Assembly: GCA_038043185.1 (NCBI GenBank)
Contig: JBBTCO010000005.1
Span: 1 to 64,000 of the forward strand
Direction: 5' to 3'
Source of the DNA: UBA5009 sp038043185
GTDB taxonomy: Bacteria > Bdellovibrionota > Bdellovibrionia > Bdellovibrionales > Bdellovibrionaceae
DNA length: 64,000 bases
Part shown: positions 1-7,633 of the stretch, piece by piece
How the letters are laid out: each line of letters opens with the position of its first letter
Position numbering within the stretch: position 1 is the first letter of the stretch
The notes under the pieces: model-generated
The model's database searches: none
What the model was told of the DNA's origin: nothing
The model's input: the letters and a program-made list of their open reading frames with translations, nothing else
Made by a program: the position numbers and the translations under genes

Positions 1-432
1 CCCCGATGGAATCACGTGGCCTTGTATGTGGGTGATGGCGTTGTTATAGAGGCCGGCGGAAAAATTCCTGAAAATGTTCACCGGGTCTCATTAAATGAAT
101 TCTTAGAAACTCACCATGTAATGATAGGGCGCTGCAAAGATTCTGATCCAAAAAAGGCAATTGATTTTGTAGTAGTCCGCTTAGGACTACCCTACAACGC
201 GCGATTTATTTTAACCGATGTTGCTTATTGCTGCTCCGAACTTGTTGCCGGCGCACTCAATGCGGCAGCAACGATTCCCGGCGAAGTAATTGTGAGATCA
301 CAGAGGCGCCCATTTCACTCCGGTCTTTGTGTTTCGCCTGAAGATATCTTACGTTCTCCTAAAATCGATTGGTGGTATAAGAGCAGTCCATCTTATTTCT
401 GGAAGGCTGTTTGGTCAGTAATTAGAGCTTAA
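1..432 (+). CDS. Permuted NlpC/P60 (YiiX/YaeF-like) cysteine hydrolase, 5' end outside window
   Basis: The reading frame is open to the left edge, so the true start lies outside the window; the GTG at position 16 is probably internal. The visible part begins with W-N-H-V-A-L-Y-V-G-D-G, the first active-site segment of circularly permuted papain-like amidases, in which the His comes before the Cys. The Cys segment follows as A-Y-C-C-S-E-L-V about 65 residues later, also typical of this group. Such proteins hydrolyse amide or ester bonds in cell-wall or lipid substrates; the substrate here is unknown. It lies in the accessory part of the window. Family assignment is fairly secure and function is not. 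Confidence 0.7.
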   Translation, partial: PRWNHVALYVGDGVVIEAGGKIPENVHRVSLNEFLETHHVMIGRCKDSDPKKAIDFVVVRLGLPYNARFILTDVAYCCSELVAGALNAAATIPGEVIVRSQRRPFHSGLCVSPEDILRSPKIDWWYKSSPSYFWKAVWSVIRA

Positions 433-587
433 CTTTTAGTGGCGGCTTTATGGCCGTTAGAGAAGCAAGAGAGTGGCTGTCATCAGGCGGGACTCGGCCT
501 TCAAAGCGTGCGTTTTGGTCTGAAGATCTTTGCTGAAGCAAAAGTCTATCCTGATAGCGCCAGCCAAAGGCCTGAATCCAAGTGATT

Positions 588-1472
588 TTAATAGTCCCAA
601 ACTGCCCAACGTTTTCTTTTAATATCTACCATCCAATTATACTGGGTAATCATTTGAAAACCAATAAAGGCATTCGTATCGAGGTCTTTGAAAATACCTC
701 CACTCATATCAATAGCTGCGACGGGCATACCCTGGGGACCTTTTAAGTCCAAAATGCTGACGTGATCTGTTTTATATATTTTGTAACTCAGGGGGTTTCC
801 AGAACCATCGGTACCACTGTCAAAGGACTTAATAAAATTAAAGGCGCTCTTATGTGCATCAATAAGGCTGGGGGCCAATGCCACTCCAGACATCCCAGTG
901 TCCCAAATTGCAAGAACCTCTTTGTCTTTTATTTTTAATGGCATAAGTAGGTGTCCCTGTTTATTAAAACTTAAATCATAGGACTTTTTATCTTCGGGAA
1001 TTTTATCAACCAGACACAACTTCTTAGTTTTGAAATCGAGGGAGATAACATTGTCCTTTAACAAATCAAGACCGAGAATACATTTACCAAATACCGGCGA
1101 TAGAACTTCAGATTCAGCAAGGAAGATTGACTGATTAGAACGAACGTTTTTTCCAAGACTAATTTTTTTTATTTTAATTTCGTACTTACTCGACAACCTA
1201 TTGGCAGCAGAAACCATAGGAAGGACTGTTTGCTTTTTGTATTTCGAAAAAAAAGCGTTTTGTCCTACAATCGTAAACGGAGAGCCGGTATCAAAAAAAC
1301 ATACCTCCTCATGCCCATCAAATTTTACAAGAACACGAATGGCGTCGGGCTCAAACGATGCCATAACGGCATCCGTACTTGTCGCCGCAAAGGAAATCCA
1401 TGAAAAAAGTAACGTAAAAAGAGTTAAAATCACAATCACAATGCTAATTTTGGTAGTTATTGCCGTCAACAA
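588..1472 (-). CDS. Membrane-anchored aspartic protease, two-lobed retropepsin/pepsin-like
   Basis: The 294-residue product starts with a hydrophobic segment (about residues 8-30) that is a signal peptide or membrane anchor. Two catalytic-type motifs follow: F-F-D-T-G-S-P-F near residue 60 and I-W-D-T-G-M-S-G near residue 190. Two DTG motifs about 130 residues apart in one chain suggest two retropepsin-like lobes forming one active site, acting outside the cytoplasm. Bacterial proteins of this kind are mostly uncharacterised. The gene stands alone, and one copy of a 38-bp repeat ends two bases before its start codon, so its promoter lies in or behind that repeat. The protease fold is well supported; the substrate is unknown. 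Confidence 0.75.
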   Translation of the reverse strand: MLTAITTKISIVIVILTLFTLLFSWISFAATSTDAVMASFEPDAIRVLVKFDGHEEVCFFDTGSPFTIVGQNAFFSKYKKQTVLPMVSAANRLSSKYEIKIKKISLGKNVRSNQSIFLAESEVLSPVFGKCILGLDLLKDNVISLDFKTKKLCLVDKIPEDKKSYDLSFNKQGHLLMPLKIKDKEVLAIWDTGMSGVALAPSLIDAHKSAFNFIKSFDSGTDGSGNPLSYKIYKTDHVSILDLKGPQGMPVAAIDMSGGIFKDLDTNAFIGFQMITQYNWMVDIKRKRWAVWDY

Positions 1473-1473
1473 T

Positions 1474-1511
1474 CAAATCTATATGAGCTGCGCGCCAAAT
1501 CGAATTTAAGG
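1474..1511. repeat. 38-bp direct repeat, copy 1
   Basis: This segment matches positions 4496-4533 in the same orientation with one mismatch (C here, G there, at the 18th base). It sits immediately upstream of the aspartic protease start. Read on the plus strand, both copies encode the same short C-terminus ending P-N-R-I-stop, with Cys or Trp at the variable base, so the repeat could be a duplicated gene end. Confidence 0.85.
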
Positions 1512-1632
1512 AATTTAGAAGCCAAGTTAAAAGTCTGATCTTAAGCCAGCGCGATTCCGAGTATGTCTGGTACTCAACTTTTAGCGTAGGGGTTTGCCGA
1601 GCACGATGACCTAATAGCGTATTTTCAATAAC

Positions 1633-1660
1633 AAAAAAAGCCTGGCGATTTTTCCAGGCT
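1633..1660 (-). terminator. Rho-independent terminator of the exporter cassette
   Basis: A perfect 7-bp stem (AGCCTGG at 1639-1645 and CCAGGCT at 1654-1660) with an 8-base loop is followed on the minus strand by a run of seven T. It lies about 130 bp past the end of the LysE-type gene and fits as the terminator of the desaturase/amidinotransferase/exporter operon. The rest of 1512-1787 shows no gene. Confidence 0.7.
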
Positions 1661-1787
1661 CGGTTTTGATTCTAAGAACAGCTCAGATCTAGTGGTTTAG
1701 GCTAGACATACGAGATCCACAGTGGAGAGCGCTCTACTTCGTTGTAGAATGGGTATTTTGCTCGGGGCTAGGGGAACCACCCAAAAT

Positions 1788-2408
1788 TCAGAGAACAAGC
1801 GCCCCAGCAATTAAAAGCATTGTAATTCCAATGAAGGCGTTAAGAATTCGCCATGCTGCGGGTTTTGCAAAAACTGGCGTGAGTCGCTTGGCTCCATAAC
1901 CTAAAGCAAAAAACCAAGTGAATGTCGCGGCGATAGCTCCCGATAAGAAAGCTATTCGCTCTACGCCAAGATACCGTCCGCCCAAACCTCCCAATAGGAC
2001 GACTGTGTCCAAATACAGGTGCGGGTTCAGCACGGTGACCGCTGCTGCAGTCCCTATCGTTTTTGCGAGGTCTTTTGACGTTGATTGAGGTGAGGGTGCA
2101 AGATTTTCAGATTTAGTGAGCGCAGACAATAGCGATTTAAATCCATAAAAAGTCAAAAAGGCAAATCCGCTCCATAAGAGATAGGAATTAATCATGGCAA
2201 AGCGCGATGCCAAGTCACCAAAACCAACGACACCTAAAACAATACATAGACTATTGAATGTCGCACAGAAAAGTACGACTTCAAGGATATGGGTGCGGCG
2301 CAAGCCCAGTTGCAAAACAAATGCATTTTGTGCGCCGATAGCGATAATCAGGCTCGCACTTACAGCAAAGCCATGAAAAAAAACGGCAGTCAGACTGTCT
2401 ATTCGCAT
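1788..2408 (-). CDS. LysE/ArgO family amino-acid exporter
   Basis: About 206 residues with six hydrophobic segments. The first helix region carries G-A-Q-N-A-F-V-L, the signature of LysE/ArgO exporters, which expel lysine, arginine or related basic amino acids across the inner membrane. A longer reading frame begins at 2471, but the ATG at 2408 is preferred: it starts the conserved hydrophobic N-terminus and overlaps the stop of the upstream gene by 10 bp, which suggests coupled translation. As the last gene of a cassette with an amidinotransferase-fold enzyme and a desaturase, it probably exports the product or substrate of those enzymes. The family is secure; the exported compound is not known. 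Confidence 0.85.
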   Translation of the reverse strand: MRIDSLTAVFFHGFAVSASLIIAIGAQNAFVLQLGLRRTHILEVVLFCATFNSLCIVLGVVGFGDLASRFAMINSYLLWSGFAFLTFYGFKSLLSALTKSENLAPSPQSTSKDLAKTIGTAAAVTVLNPHLYLDTVVLLGGLGGRYLGVERIAFLSGAIAATFTWFFALGYGAKRLTPVFAKPAAWRILNAFIGITMLLIAGALVL

Positions 2409-3265
2409 GATGCTCTTGCGATGGGGGCACTTTTGGATTGCGGTAGGTTCGAGAGTTTCAAGCTGAGGCATTTCGAAGCACCACCAGCTTTGATGAACTC
2501 TGACATCTCTACTTCATGAGTGCGAAATCCGAGATTCTCTAGTAGGTCTCGGGTTTTTGGACACCCTGACGGCAAAATAAGATCCCGATCGATGACCACA
2601 ATATTGCATGCGAAGCGCAACGCCTCTTCTTCTGGGACCGCAAAGCATTCTAGTAAATTCTCGAGCCTTCTACATGATTCAGGCTGAAAAGCTTTTGGAA
2701 AAAACAATGCGAGATCGTCTGTTAGTTTTGAGAAGCAAGTATCTAAGTGGTAAAATCGTCGATCGGATAATTTGATGGGCTCAGGACGAAGCGCTAGCGC
2801 TTCCGCGCACTCGTACGCCGCGGTTAGCGTGGATCTAAATCCCGTGCCGCAGATAAGACTATCTCTCACGACAAATGCGTCTCCTGAGCCTTCCAGGTAC
2901 CCGCCATTTTTACGCAGAGATAAGGTCTGATAACCCTGTTCCAAAAACCACTGCATCCAATAAGATGTTTCGTTTTGACGTTCCGCAAAGCGAAACGTAG
3001 ACGAAAAAAATATATTGTTGAAAACGATACCGGCATCAGATGAGAATACTTGGTCTGGATTTAGCGTGGGCTTAAGCAGGGTCACTTGAGCACCAAGGGT
3101 TTTAATCAATTGATAGAGATCAACCCATTGCTTCCAAGCCAATTTATAATTTGGCTGGTTTTCTCGATTCATCCAAGGATTAATAGAGTAGCTGATCTTG
3201 TAGTGCAGTGGTGGGCACATTAAAAATGATGCTTTTGTTTTAGCGTGACTAAGTTGAATAAACAT
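2399..3265 (-). CDS. Amidinotransferase/dimethylarginine dimethylaminohydrolase-like enzyme
   Basis: 288 residues with the hallmarks of the pentein-fold guanidine-modifying superfamily. These are M-C-P-P near the N-terminus, the substrate-binding acidic motif E-G-S-G-D at residues 125-129, His173 in H-L-D-T-C-F, and the nucleophile Cys266 in G-G-A-S-K-C-L. All expected catalytic residues are present, so it should be active on a guanidino compound such as arginine or a methylated or otherwise modified arginine, yielding citrulline- or ornithine-type products or a transferred amidino group. It sits between a desaturase gene (3 bp gap) and the exporter gene (10 bp overlap). Hydrolase and transferase cannot be told apart by eye. 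Confidence 0.8.
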   Translation of the reverse strand: MFIQLSHAKTKASFLMCPPLHYKISYSINPWMNRENQPNYKLAWKQWVDLYQLIKTLGAQVTLLKPTLNPDQVFSSDAGIVFNNIFFSSTFRFAERQNETSYWMQWFLEQGYQTLSLRKNGGYLEGSGDAFVVRDSLICGTGFRSTLTAAYECAEALALRPEPIKLSDRRFYHLDTCFSKLTDDLALFFPKAFQPESCRRLENLLECFAVPEEEALRFACNIVVIDRDLILPSGCPKTRDLLENLGFRTHEVEMSEFIKAGGASKCLSLKLSNLPQSKSAPIARASCE

Positions 3266-3268
3266 AAA

Positions 3269-4291
3269 TTAAGACTCCCTTTTTGATGGACGACGGCAAT
3301 CTCCTTGCCAGCAAGTTGCTGCACTGTGATTGTCTCCGATAAGACCGGTGCAATGGTGAGCTGATCGATAGTCGAGATGCGCATTAGAGAAAAGCTGATG
3401 AAGTCTTTTCAAGTGAAACCAGGGAACCGATGGGGCCAGATGATGGGTCAAATGGAAGTTATTGCTGTGAGCATGTGTGAGAAAGCGAATTGGCCCAAGG
3501 CCACTAATCGTCCGCGTGTAGGTCATGATGGAGCCTGGCTGAAGTCCTGAGTGATCAAGAAACTCTACAATGTTGCGAATCAGGTTGTATACGGTGAGCT
3601 TCGATAAAAACCAAAGGGCGAGAAATGAAAAGACGACTTTGGCGTCAAACACTAGATACATAGACGCCAACAGAGCTCCCCACCAAAAAAAAATCAACTT
3701 GCGATCGCTTCTTCCAACTTTAAATAAATTTCCAATTACTGACTCTTTAATCGATCGTGGATGAAACAATACTCCCAAAAATCTCTTTAAAGTGTTGTTC
3801 TCGAAGTCAAAATCATTGAAGCCATATCCTTTGTGCGCGTCTACGTCTGGATCTAAATTCACCTTCCCTAAAAACGCGTGGTGCTTGAGGTGATTGCCTC
3901 GGTAAAACCGTGTGGTCTTGAAAAGGGGCAAGGCGCCAAATAGATCTGATATCCGGTCATTAATATGTTTGTTCTTTGTTAGATTCCAGTGTGAGCCTTC
4001 ATGCACTAGATTAGAAATTGCCCGCTGGCGAGAGCCAACAATGAGCAGAGCCAAAGGAAAAATATAAAAAGAGAACTGGCAAACCAACCAGAGTGAGAAA
4101 AAAATCAGCGACCAGTCCATGCAAAACGCAAGGGCTGTTTTATGCCATTTCGGGGTTGTCATCGATTTGATTGTCGTCAAGAGTCCTATTTTTGCATTGA
4201 TCGCATGAAAATCTCGAAGTTCACTCGCTACCGAAAAATCGGATGTCACCGAAGCTTCTTGAATGGATTGATTATAGCCTTTTCTGCTCAT
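3269..4291 (-). CDS. Membrane fatty-acid desaturase family di-iron enzyme
   Basis: The frame extends to a TTG at 4330 (353 residues); the ATG at 4291 is an equally plausible start. In the longer numbering the histidine boxes are H-E-G-S-H (110-114), N-H-L-K-H-H (146-151) and H-L-T-H-H (293-297), with an extra F-L-D-H at 257-260, and there are several membrane segments. These boxes bind the di-iron centre of membrane desaturases. Acyl-lipid desaturation is the default role, but family members such as RtxC act on amino-acid derivatives. Its position directly before an amidinotransferase-like gene and an amino-acid exporter makes a small-molecule substrate worth considering. It is the first gene of the cassette. 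Confidence 0.8.
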   Translation of the reverse strand: MSRKGYNQSIQEASVTSDFSVASELRDFHAINAKIGLLTTIKSMTTPKWHKTALAFCMDWSLIFFSLWLVCQFSFYIFPLALLIVGSRQRAISNLVHEGSHWNLTKNKHINDRISDLFGALPLFKTTRFYRGNHLKHHAFLGKVNLDPDVDAHKGYGFNDFDFENNTLKRFLGVLFHPRSIKESVIGNLFKVGRSDRKLIFFWWGALLASMYLVFDAKVVFSFLALWFLSKLTVYNLIRNIVEFLDHSGLQPGSIMTYTRTISGLGPIRFLTHAHSNNFHLTHHLAPSVPWFHLKRLHQLFSNAHLDYRSAHHCTGLIGDNHSAATCWQGDCRRPSKRES

Positions 4292-4640
4292 ACCTCTATA
4301 TCGTTCCAAGGTTTGTAGGCATTTTTCCAATGTTCAAACCAGAACGATCCTTTGAGTATCTATTTAGCAAGAAGCATGCTACTTAAAATGAGTTAAATTT
4401 GATTTGAAGATAAACACATGGCTAAAAGTTTTATATTGAGCCGTTAATAGTCACCGTCAAAAAGTTCGAGTTTTTTCAAGTACCGATACCGAAACCAAAT
4501 CTATATGAGCTGGGCGCCAAATCGAATTTAAGGCACTTCCAAGACGAATATTAATTCGTGAAGCTTTTGAGCGCTTTACTGGCCATATTGGTCGGAATTG
4601 CGCCAACGAATTTATATAGCAACGCCCGTAAAGTGGTACT
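4292..4640. other. Intergenic region between desaturase and hybrid kinase genes
   Basis: About 350 bp without a supported gene. It must hold the promoter of the minus-strand cassette and contains the second copy of the 38-bp repeat at 4496-4533. Short plus-strand frames end close together here (one at 4530, one near 4612), which would fit decayed gene ends, but no homology could be recognised by eye. Confidence 0.5.
4496..4533. repeat. 38-bp direct repeat, copy 2
   Basis: Matches 1474-1511 in the same orientation with a single G/C difference. Together the copies bracket about 3 kb that contains the exporter, amidinotransferase-like and desaturase genes. No transposase lies between them. Confidence 0.85.
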
Positions 4641-6392
4641 TCATGGCGATACTAGCTGAACTGCGGACTCACGACGATTAAATATGGGTACATGACCGGC
4701 GAGGCCCTTGGGAACCAATTTCACCCCTAACCTAGTGCAGGCATCGCGGACGCCCTTTTCGTCAAAACGGCTAGTAACTAGGGTGGCATTTTTCGAAATT
4801 TTTAAAGCCTCAATAATTTCTAGGCCATTCATCGGTTGGTTAATCAACTCATAGTCGCAAAGAAACAATATGTCTTGTTTTTGATCCGCCTGCCCCCAAT
4901 AGAAACCCATAATTTCATCAACGGTCGAAAAGTGAAAAATATTAATATATTCACTGAATGGCTCAAGTCGCTGATCCCAAACCTTATGAATTGAAGGATC
5001 GTCATCAAGAACAACCACACTTGTCAGGTTTTCAACCAACAACTGCCGACAAAACCAAGACGGCGCTTCAACTCGCGGTAATAAAATCTCTATTGTAGTA
5101 CCAACACTGAGCTGAGATTTTATTTTTAGCTTGCCGTCCCAGCTTTCAATGGCATTTTTGGCATGATAAAGCCCAAGGCCTTGCCCGTCTGGCTTGCCAA
5201 ATGTTGCGTTTTCAAAACCAATTTGCGGCAAAATATCTTCGGCAATACCAATACCGCTGTCGGTTACTTCTAATTTCACCATGTCTTTATCAAGGGCGAC
5301 GTCTATATAAATGTAGCCCTGATTCGGTACGGCTTCGACCGCATTATTAATGAGATTTGATAACACTCTCTTAAAGGTATTTGGCTGGATGTCAGAAAAA
5401 AGACCATAAGAGCTTTTTAAAAACCTTGCCTCGATCTTGACGTTCATTTTTGCCTTAAACTGCAATCTCTTTTCCGAAACAACAGCATCTACTAAACTTG
5501 AAATAAGCTGGGCTGACTTAGACTCTTGAGCCGCTCGCCCTTCAGAATTTTTCACTTCTATATCTGAATCGCCACCACGTCCCCTTTCAAGTAAACTATT
5601 GGCTATATCATTTATGCTAAAAAGGGCGTCTCTTACAGCCACACGGTCTCGCTCTGGGAGCTGCGGTAAAAGATCCGAAAAAATCTTTAGAGTCGTAAGA
5701 GGTGAGCGAATATCATGCGCAACTTGACGAGCAATTTGCGCTGTCAATTTTTCTCGCTCACCTAAAATAAGTTTTTTAGATTGCTCCTGAATTACGTTGT
5801 AGGTTTCTTGTGTTTCAGTGAACGAAAATATGTCTGGATTCTGATTGCCGCTTTCGCCCTTAAGTTCGCGCAGTCCCAAAAGGTCTTTAAAAATCGGCTT
5901 AAAACTGCGGATGATCCCTAGAAGCATTAAGCCCAGGAACGCAAACGCTACGATAATTAGGATCGTAACTTGATCTAAATGCAAAGAAGAGTCATTCCCT
6001 TTCACCCAAATTTTTCCCACAACCGCGCCGCTATTCGAAATAACGTCATGCTCGATAGCATCTTTAATATCTGGGCCATTCCCAAAGGTCGAAGGAAAAG
6101 AAACTAGGGCTTTCCCGCTGGAGTCCTTTACAACAATCGTGAGATTTTGTTTACTACCAACAGACGAAACTCGCTTAATGATTTCAACTTCATCGCCTAA
6201 AAGAATTGGATCGGCAACAAAAAGCGCAAGTGTGTTAACGACGGCTTCAAGGCCTCGCTGCTCTGACGAGCGAACATTATAAATCGCAAATGAAATCACA
6301 AAACAAACTAAAAAGAATGCGCCCGTTGCTGTTGGATAAATAACTCTTCGTGACCAGTAATTTTTAACTGATTCTTGCTTGGCTTTTTTCAT
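4641..6392 (-). CDS. Hybrid sensor histidine kinase with C-terminal receiver domain
   Basis: About 583 residues from the ATG at 6392. Membrane segments at about 18-40 and 141-163 enclose a roughly 100-residue extracytoplasmic sensor domain. The dimerisation box is V-A-H-D-I-R-S-P-L with phospho-acceptor His226; the ATPase domain follows with N-L-I-N-N-A-V-E-A, D-S-G-I-G-I and G-Q-G-L-G-L-Y. The C-terminal receiver has L-D-D-D-P, the phospho-Asp in L-C-D-Y-E-L, and a Lys in V-P-K-G. A frame from 6410 is possible, but 6392 gives an ATGA overlap with the upstream gene. No output regulator is adjacent, so phosphate probably passes to a partner encoded elsewhere. Confidence 0.85.
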   Translation of the reverse strand: MKKAKQESVKNYWSRRVIYPTATGAFFLVCFVISFAIYNVRSSEQRGLEAVVNTLALFVADPILLGDEVEIIKRVSSVGSKQNLTIVVKDSSGKALVSFPSTFGNGPDIKDAIEHDVISNSGAVVGKIWVKGNDSSLHLDQVTILIIVAFAFLGLMLLGIIRSFKPIFKDLLGLRELKGESGNQNPDIFSFTETQETYNVIQEQSKKLILGEREKLTAQIARQVAHDIRSPLTTLKIFSDLLPQLPERDRVAVRDALFSINDIANSLLERGRGGDSDIEVKNSEGRAAQESKSAQLISSLVDAVVSEKRLQFKAKMNVKIEARFLKSSYGLFSDIQPNTFKRVLSNLINNAVEAVPNQGYIYIDVALDKDMVKLEVTDSGIGIAEDILPQIGFENATFGKPDGQGLGLYHAKNAIESWDGKLKIKSQLSVGTTIEILLPRVEAPSWFCRQLLVENLTSVVVLDDDPSIHKVWDQRLEPFSEYINIFHFSTVDEIMGFYWGQADQKQDILFLCDYELINQPMNGLEIIEALKISKNATLVTSRFDEKGVRDACTRLGVKLVPKGLAGHVPIFNRRESAVQLVSP

Positions 6393-6919
6393 TTGCGGCC
6401 CATCTTCCACCAGCGATTCAAATGCATACCAAGAGGATTCATATGAACCACCGCAACATCCTTACTATAAAGAAATTTAAAATCTGGATGACCTATTGCT
6501 AGGGCAAATCCAGCTTTATAAAAAGCCTCTTCAATGTCGTCATAGTCGGTAGCGGATCTTTTTTCTGGCAGCATATCGTAGAGCTTATGGTAAATCTGGT
6601 TAAATTTCGTATCGCTATACTTAAGAAAATTTTCCGAAGATTCTTTAGAGAATAGACGATAAAATCCAAGCGGGTCAGTTGAGTTCGTATCAATGGCTGA
6701 AAAGTATAGGTCGGATGCGCCAACCTCTAAGCTGATCATGTATTTTCCCATCTCTAAAAATTCGATATCACTGTCACAGTTGGTAGCCAGCTTGATTTCA
6801 TTTCTTAGTGCTCCTTTAAAATCAGCCTGAGATGGAATTCCTTCAATTACAGTAACCTTAATGGGGTTTTTACAAAGAAATTGAACTATAGAGTCACCCG
6901 CTCTGATGTTGCTAACCAT
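6389..6919 (-). CDS. C-terminal remnant of an extracellular solute-binding protein (SBP_bac_5-like)
   Basis: The 176 residues resemble only the last third of oligopeptide-type solute-binding proteins: a segment ending D-P-L-G-F-Y, then a Y-S-D-T-K-F-N-Q-I region, then N-P-L-G-M before the C-terminus. Family members run to about 500 residues with an export signal; here there is no signal peptide and no N-terminal lobe. The missing part is replaced by the divergent recombinase module, whose first frame overlaps this gene's first 39 bases. The stop overlaps the kinase start as ATGA, so an intact version may once have been a periplasmic partner of the kinase. Family identification is moderate; truncation is clear if that identification is right. 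Confidence 0.55.
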   Translation of the reverse strand: MVSNIRAGDSIVQFLCKNPIKVTVIEGIPSQADFKGALRNEIKLATNCDSDIEFLEMGKYMISLEVGASDLYFSAIDTNSTDPLGFYRLFSKESSENFLKYSDTKFNQIYHKLYDMLPEKRSATDYDDIEEAFYKAGFALAIGHPDFKFLYSKDVAVVHMNPLGMHLNRWWKMGRK

Positions 6920-7168
6920 GTATTACTGCAATTTAGACGCGAATTAAGTGACGAGCGCATCCAACAGATTAGGAGCCAACACTTTGACGTAGTGACACAA
7001 ATGGAAAGTCTCTTGAAAAAAATCAAAGCTGGTGAGAAGGTCCCACAAGCGGTATTAGATGCCATTTCTGGCTCTTGCGTTGGCCTCAGCATACCTAGTA
7101 AAAAGGCAAAAAAGACCTTGAATCTAGAGTCTATCAAAGATAGACATATAGAAAGTGAGGCCGCGTGA
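6881..7168 (+). CDS. Small protein of unknown function, first gene of recombinase module
   Basis: The 95-residue frame starts with TTG at 6881 without a clear ribosome site; the ATG at 7004 is an alternative start. The product is charged and soluble, with a helical region rich in Arg, Glu and Gln followed by a Lys-rich tail. I do not recognise the family. It ends in a GTGA overlap with the helix-turn-helix gene, so the two are probably co-translated. The N-terminal part overlaps the truncated solute-binding protein gene on the other strand, so the true 5' end may have been lost in a rearrangement. Confidence 0.45.
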   Translation: MNYRVTRSDVANHVLLQFRRELSDERIQQIRSQHFDVVTQMESLLKKIKAGEKVPQAVLDAISGSCVGLSIPSKKAKKTLNLESIKDRHIESEAA

Positions 7169-7428
7169 CACCGGCTCAATTTAAAGAAATAAGAGAACGG
7201 CTTGGACTCACTCAAGGGGATTTAGCTATAGTGTTAGGTGTCTCTGGAAAAAAGCCTATTAGCCACTATGAAACCGGCGTTAGGCGTCCAAGCCCTCTAA
7301 TACAAGCTTTGATGAGCGCGCTAAACAGTCTGTCTGAGAAAAAGGCGAAGGACTTAATAGAACTCGTTACAGAACATATGGCAAAAATTCAGCGACAATT
7401 AAAAGGTAAGAAAAATGCCAGAGGTTAA
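7165..7428 (+). CDS. XRE-family helix-turn-helix regulator
   Basis: 87 residues starting with GTG in a GTGA overlap. The Cro/C1-type fold is visible as F-K-E-I-R-E-R-L-G-L-T-Q-G-D-L-A, a recognition helix region, then I-S-H-Y-E-T-G-V-R-R-P-S-P. The C-terminal half is a charged helix. Such small regulators commonly repress the genes of the mobile element that carries them, here probably the recombinase module. Its position between two small unknown genes and upstream of the recombinase supports that role, which is inferred. Confidence 0.75.
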   Translation: MTPAQFKEIRERLGLTQGDLAIVLGVSGKKPISHYETGVRRPSPLIQALMSALNSLSEKKAKDLIELVTEHMAKIQRQLKGKKNARG

Positions 7429-7615
7429 AATCTCAAAGGCAATAAAACTAAACTGCGACGGCATGAAGATTGAGATTGTAGAAACAGTCGATGTATCTTC
7501 TGAGGCCGAAACGTGCTCGCAGAGAGTTCAGGAATTGGTTGAAAAAATGATCGTTCTTGGAAATAAAAAAGGACGACCCAAAAAGGATGATGAGCCATAT
7601 GAAGATGCAGCCTAA
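7415..7615 (+). CDS. Small basic-tailed protein of unknown function
   Basis: 66 residues, overlapping the helix-turn-helix gene by 14 bp and ending 18 bp before the recombinase. The tail K-K-G-R-P-K-K resembles an AT-hook, which binds the minor groove of AT-rich DNA. The N-terminal part is a predicted beta/helix segment without recognisable family. A role as accessory DNA-binding factor for recombination is possible but unproven. Confidence 0.5.
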   Translation: MPEVKISKAIKLNCDGMKIEIVETVDVSSEAETCSQRVQELVEKMIVLGNKKGRPKKDDEPYEDAA

Positions 7616-7633
7616 AACTATAGGAGTTACATT

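Noticed and set aside
1201..1509. 102-codon plus-strand frame ending in the direct repeat
   Set aside because: It is antisense to the aspartic protease gene, which has clear motifs, and shows no protein-like pattern; only its last codons are of interest as part of the repeat.
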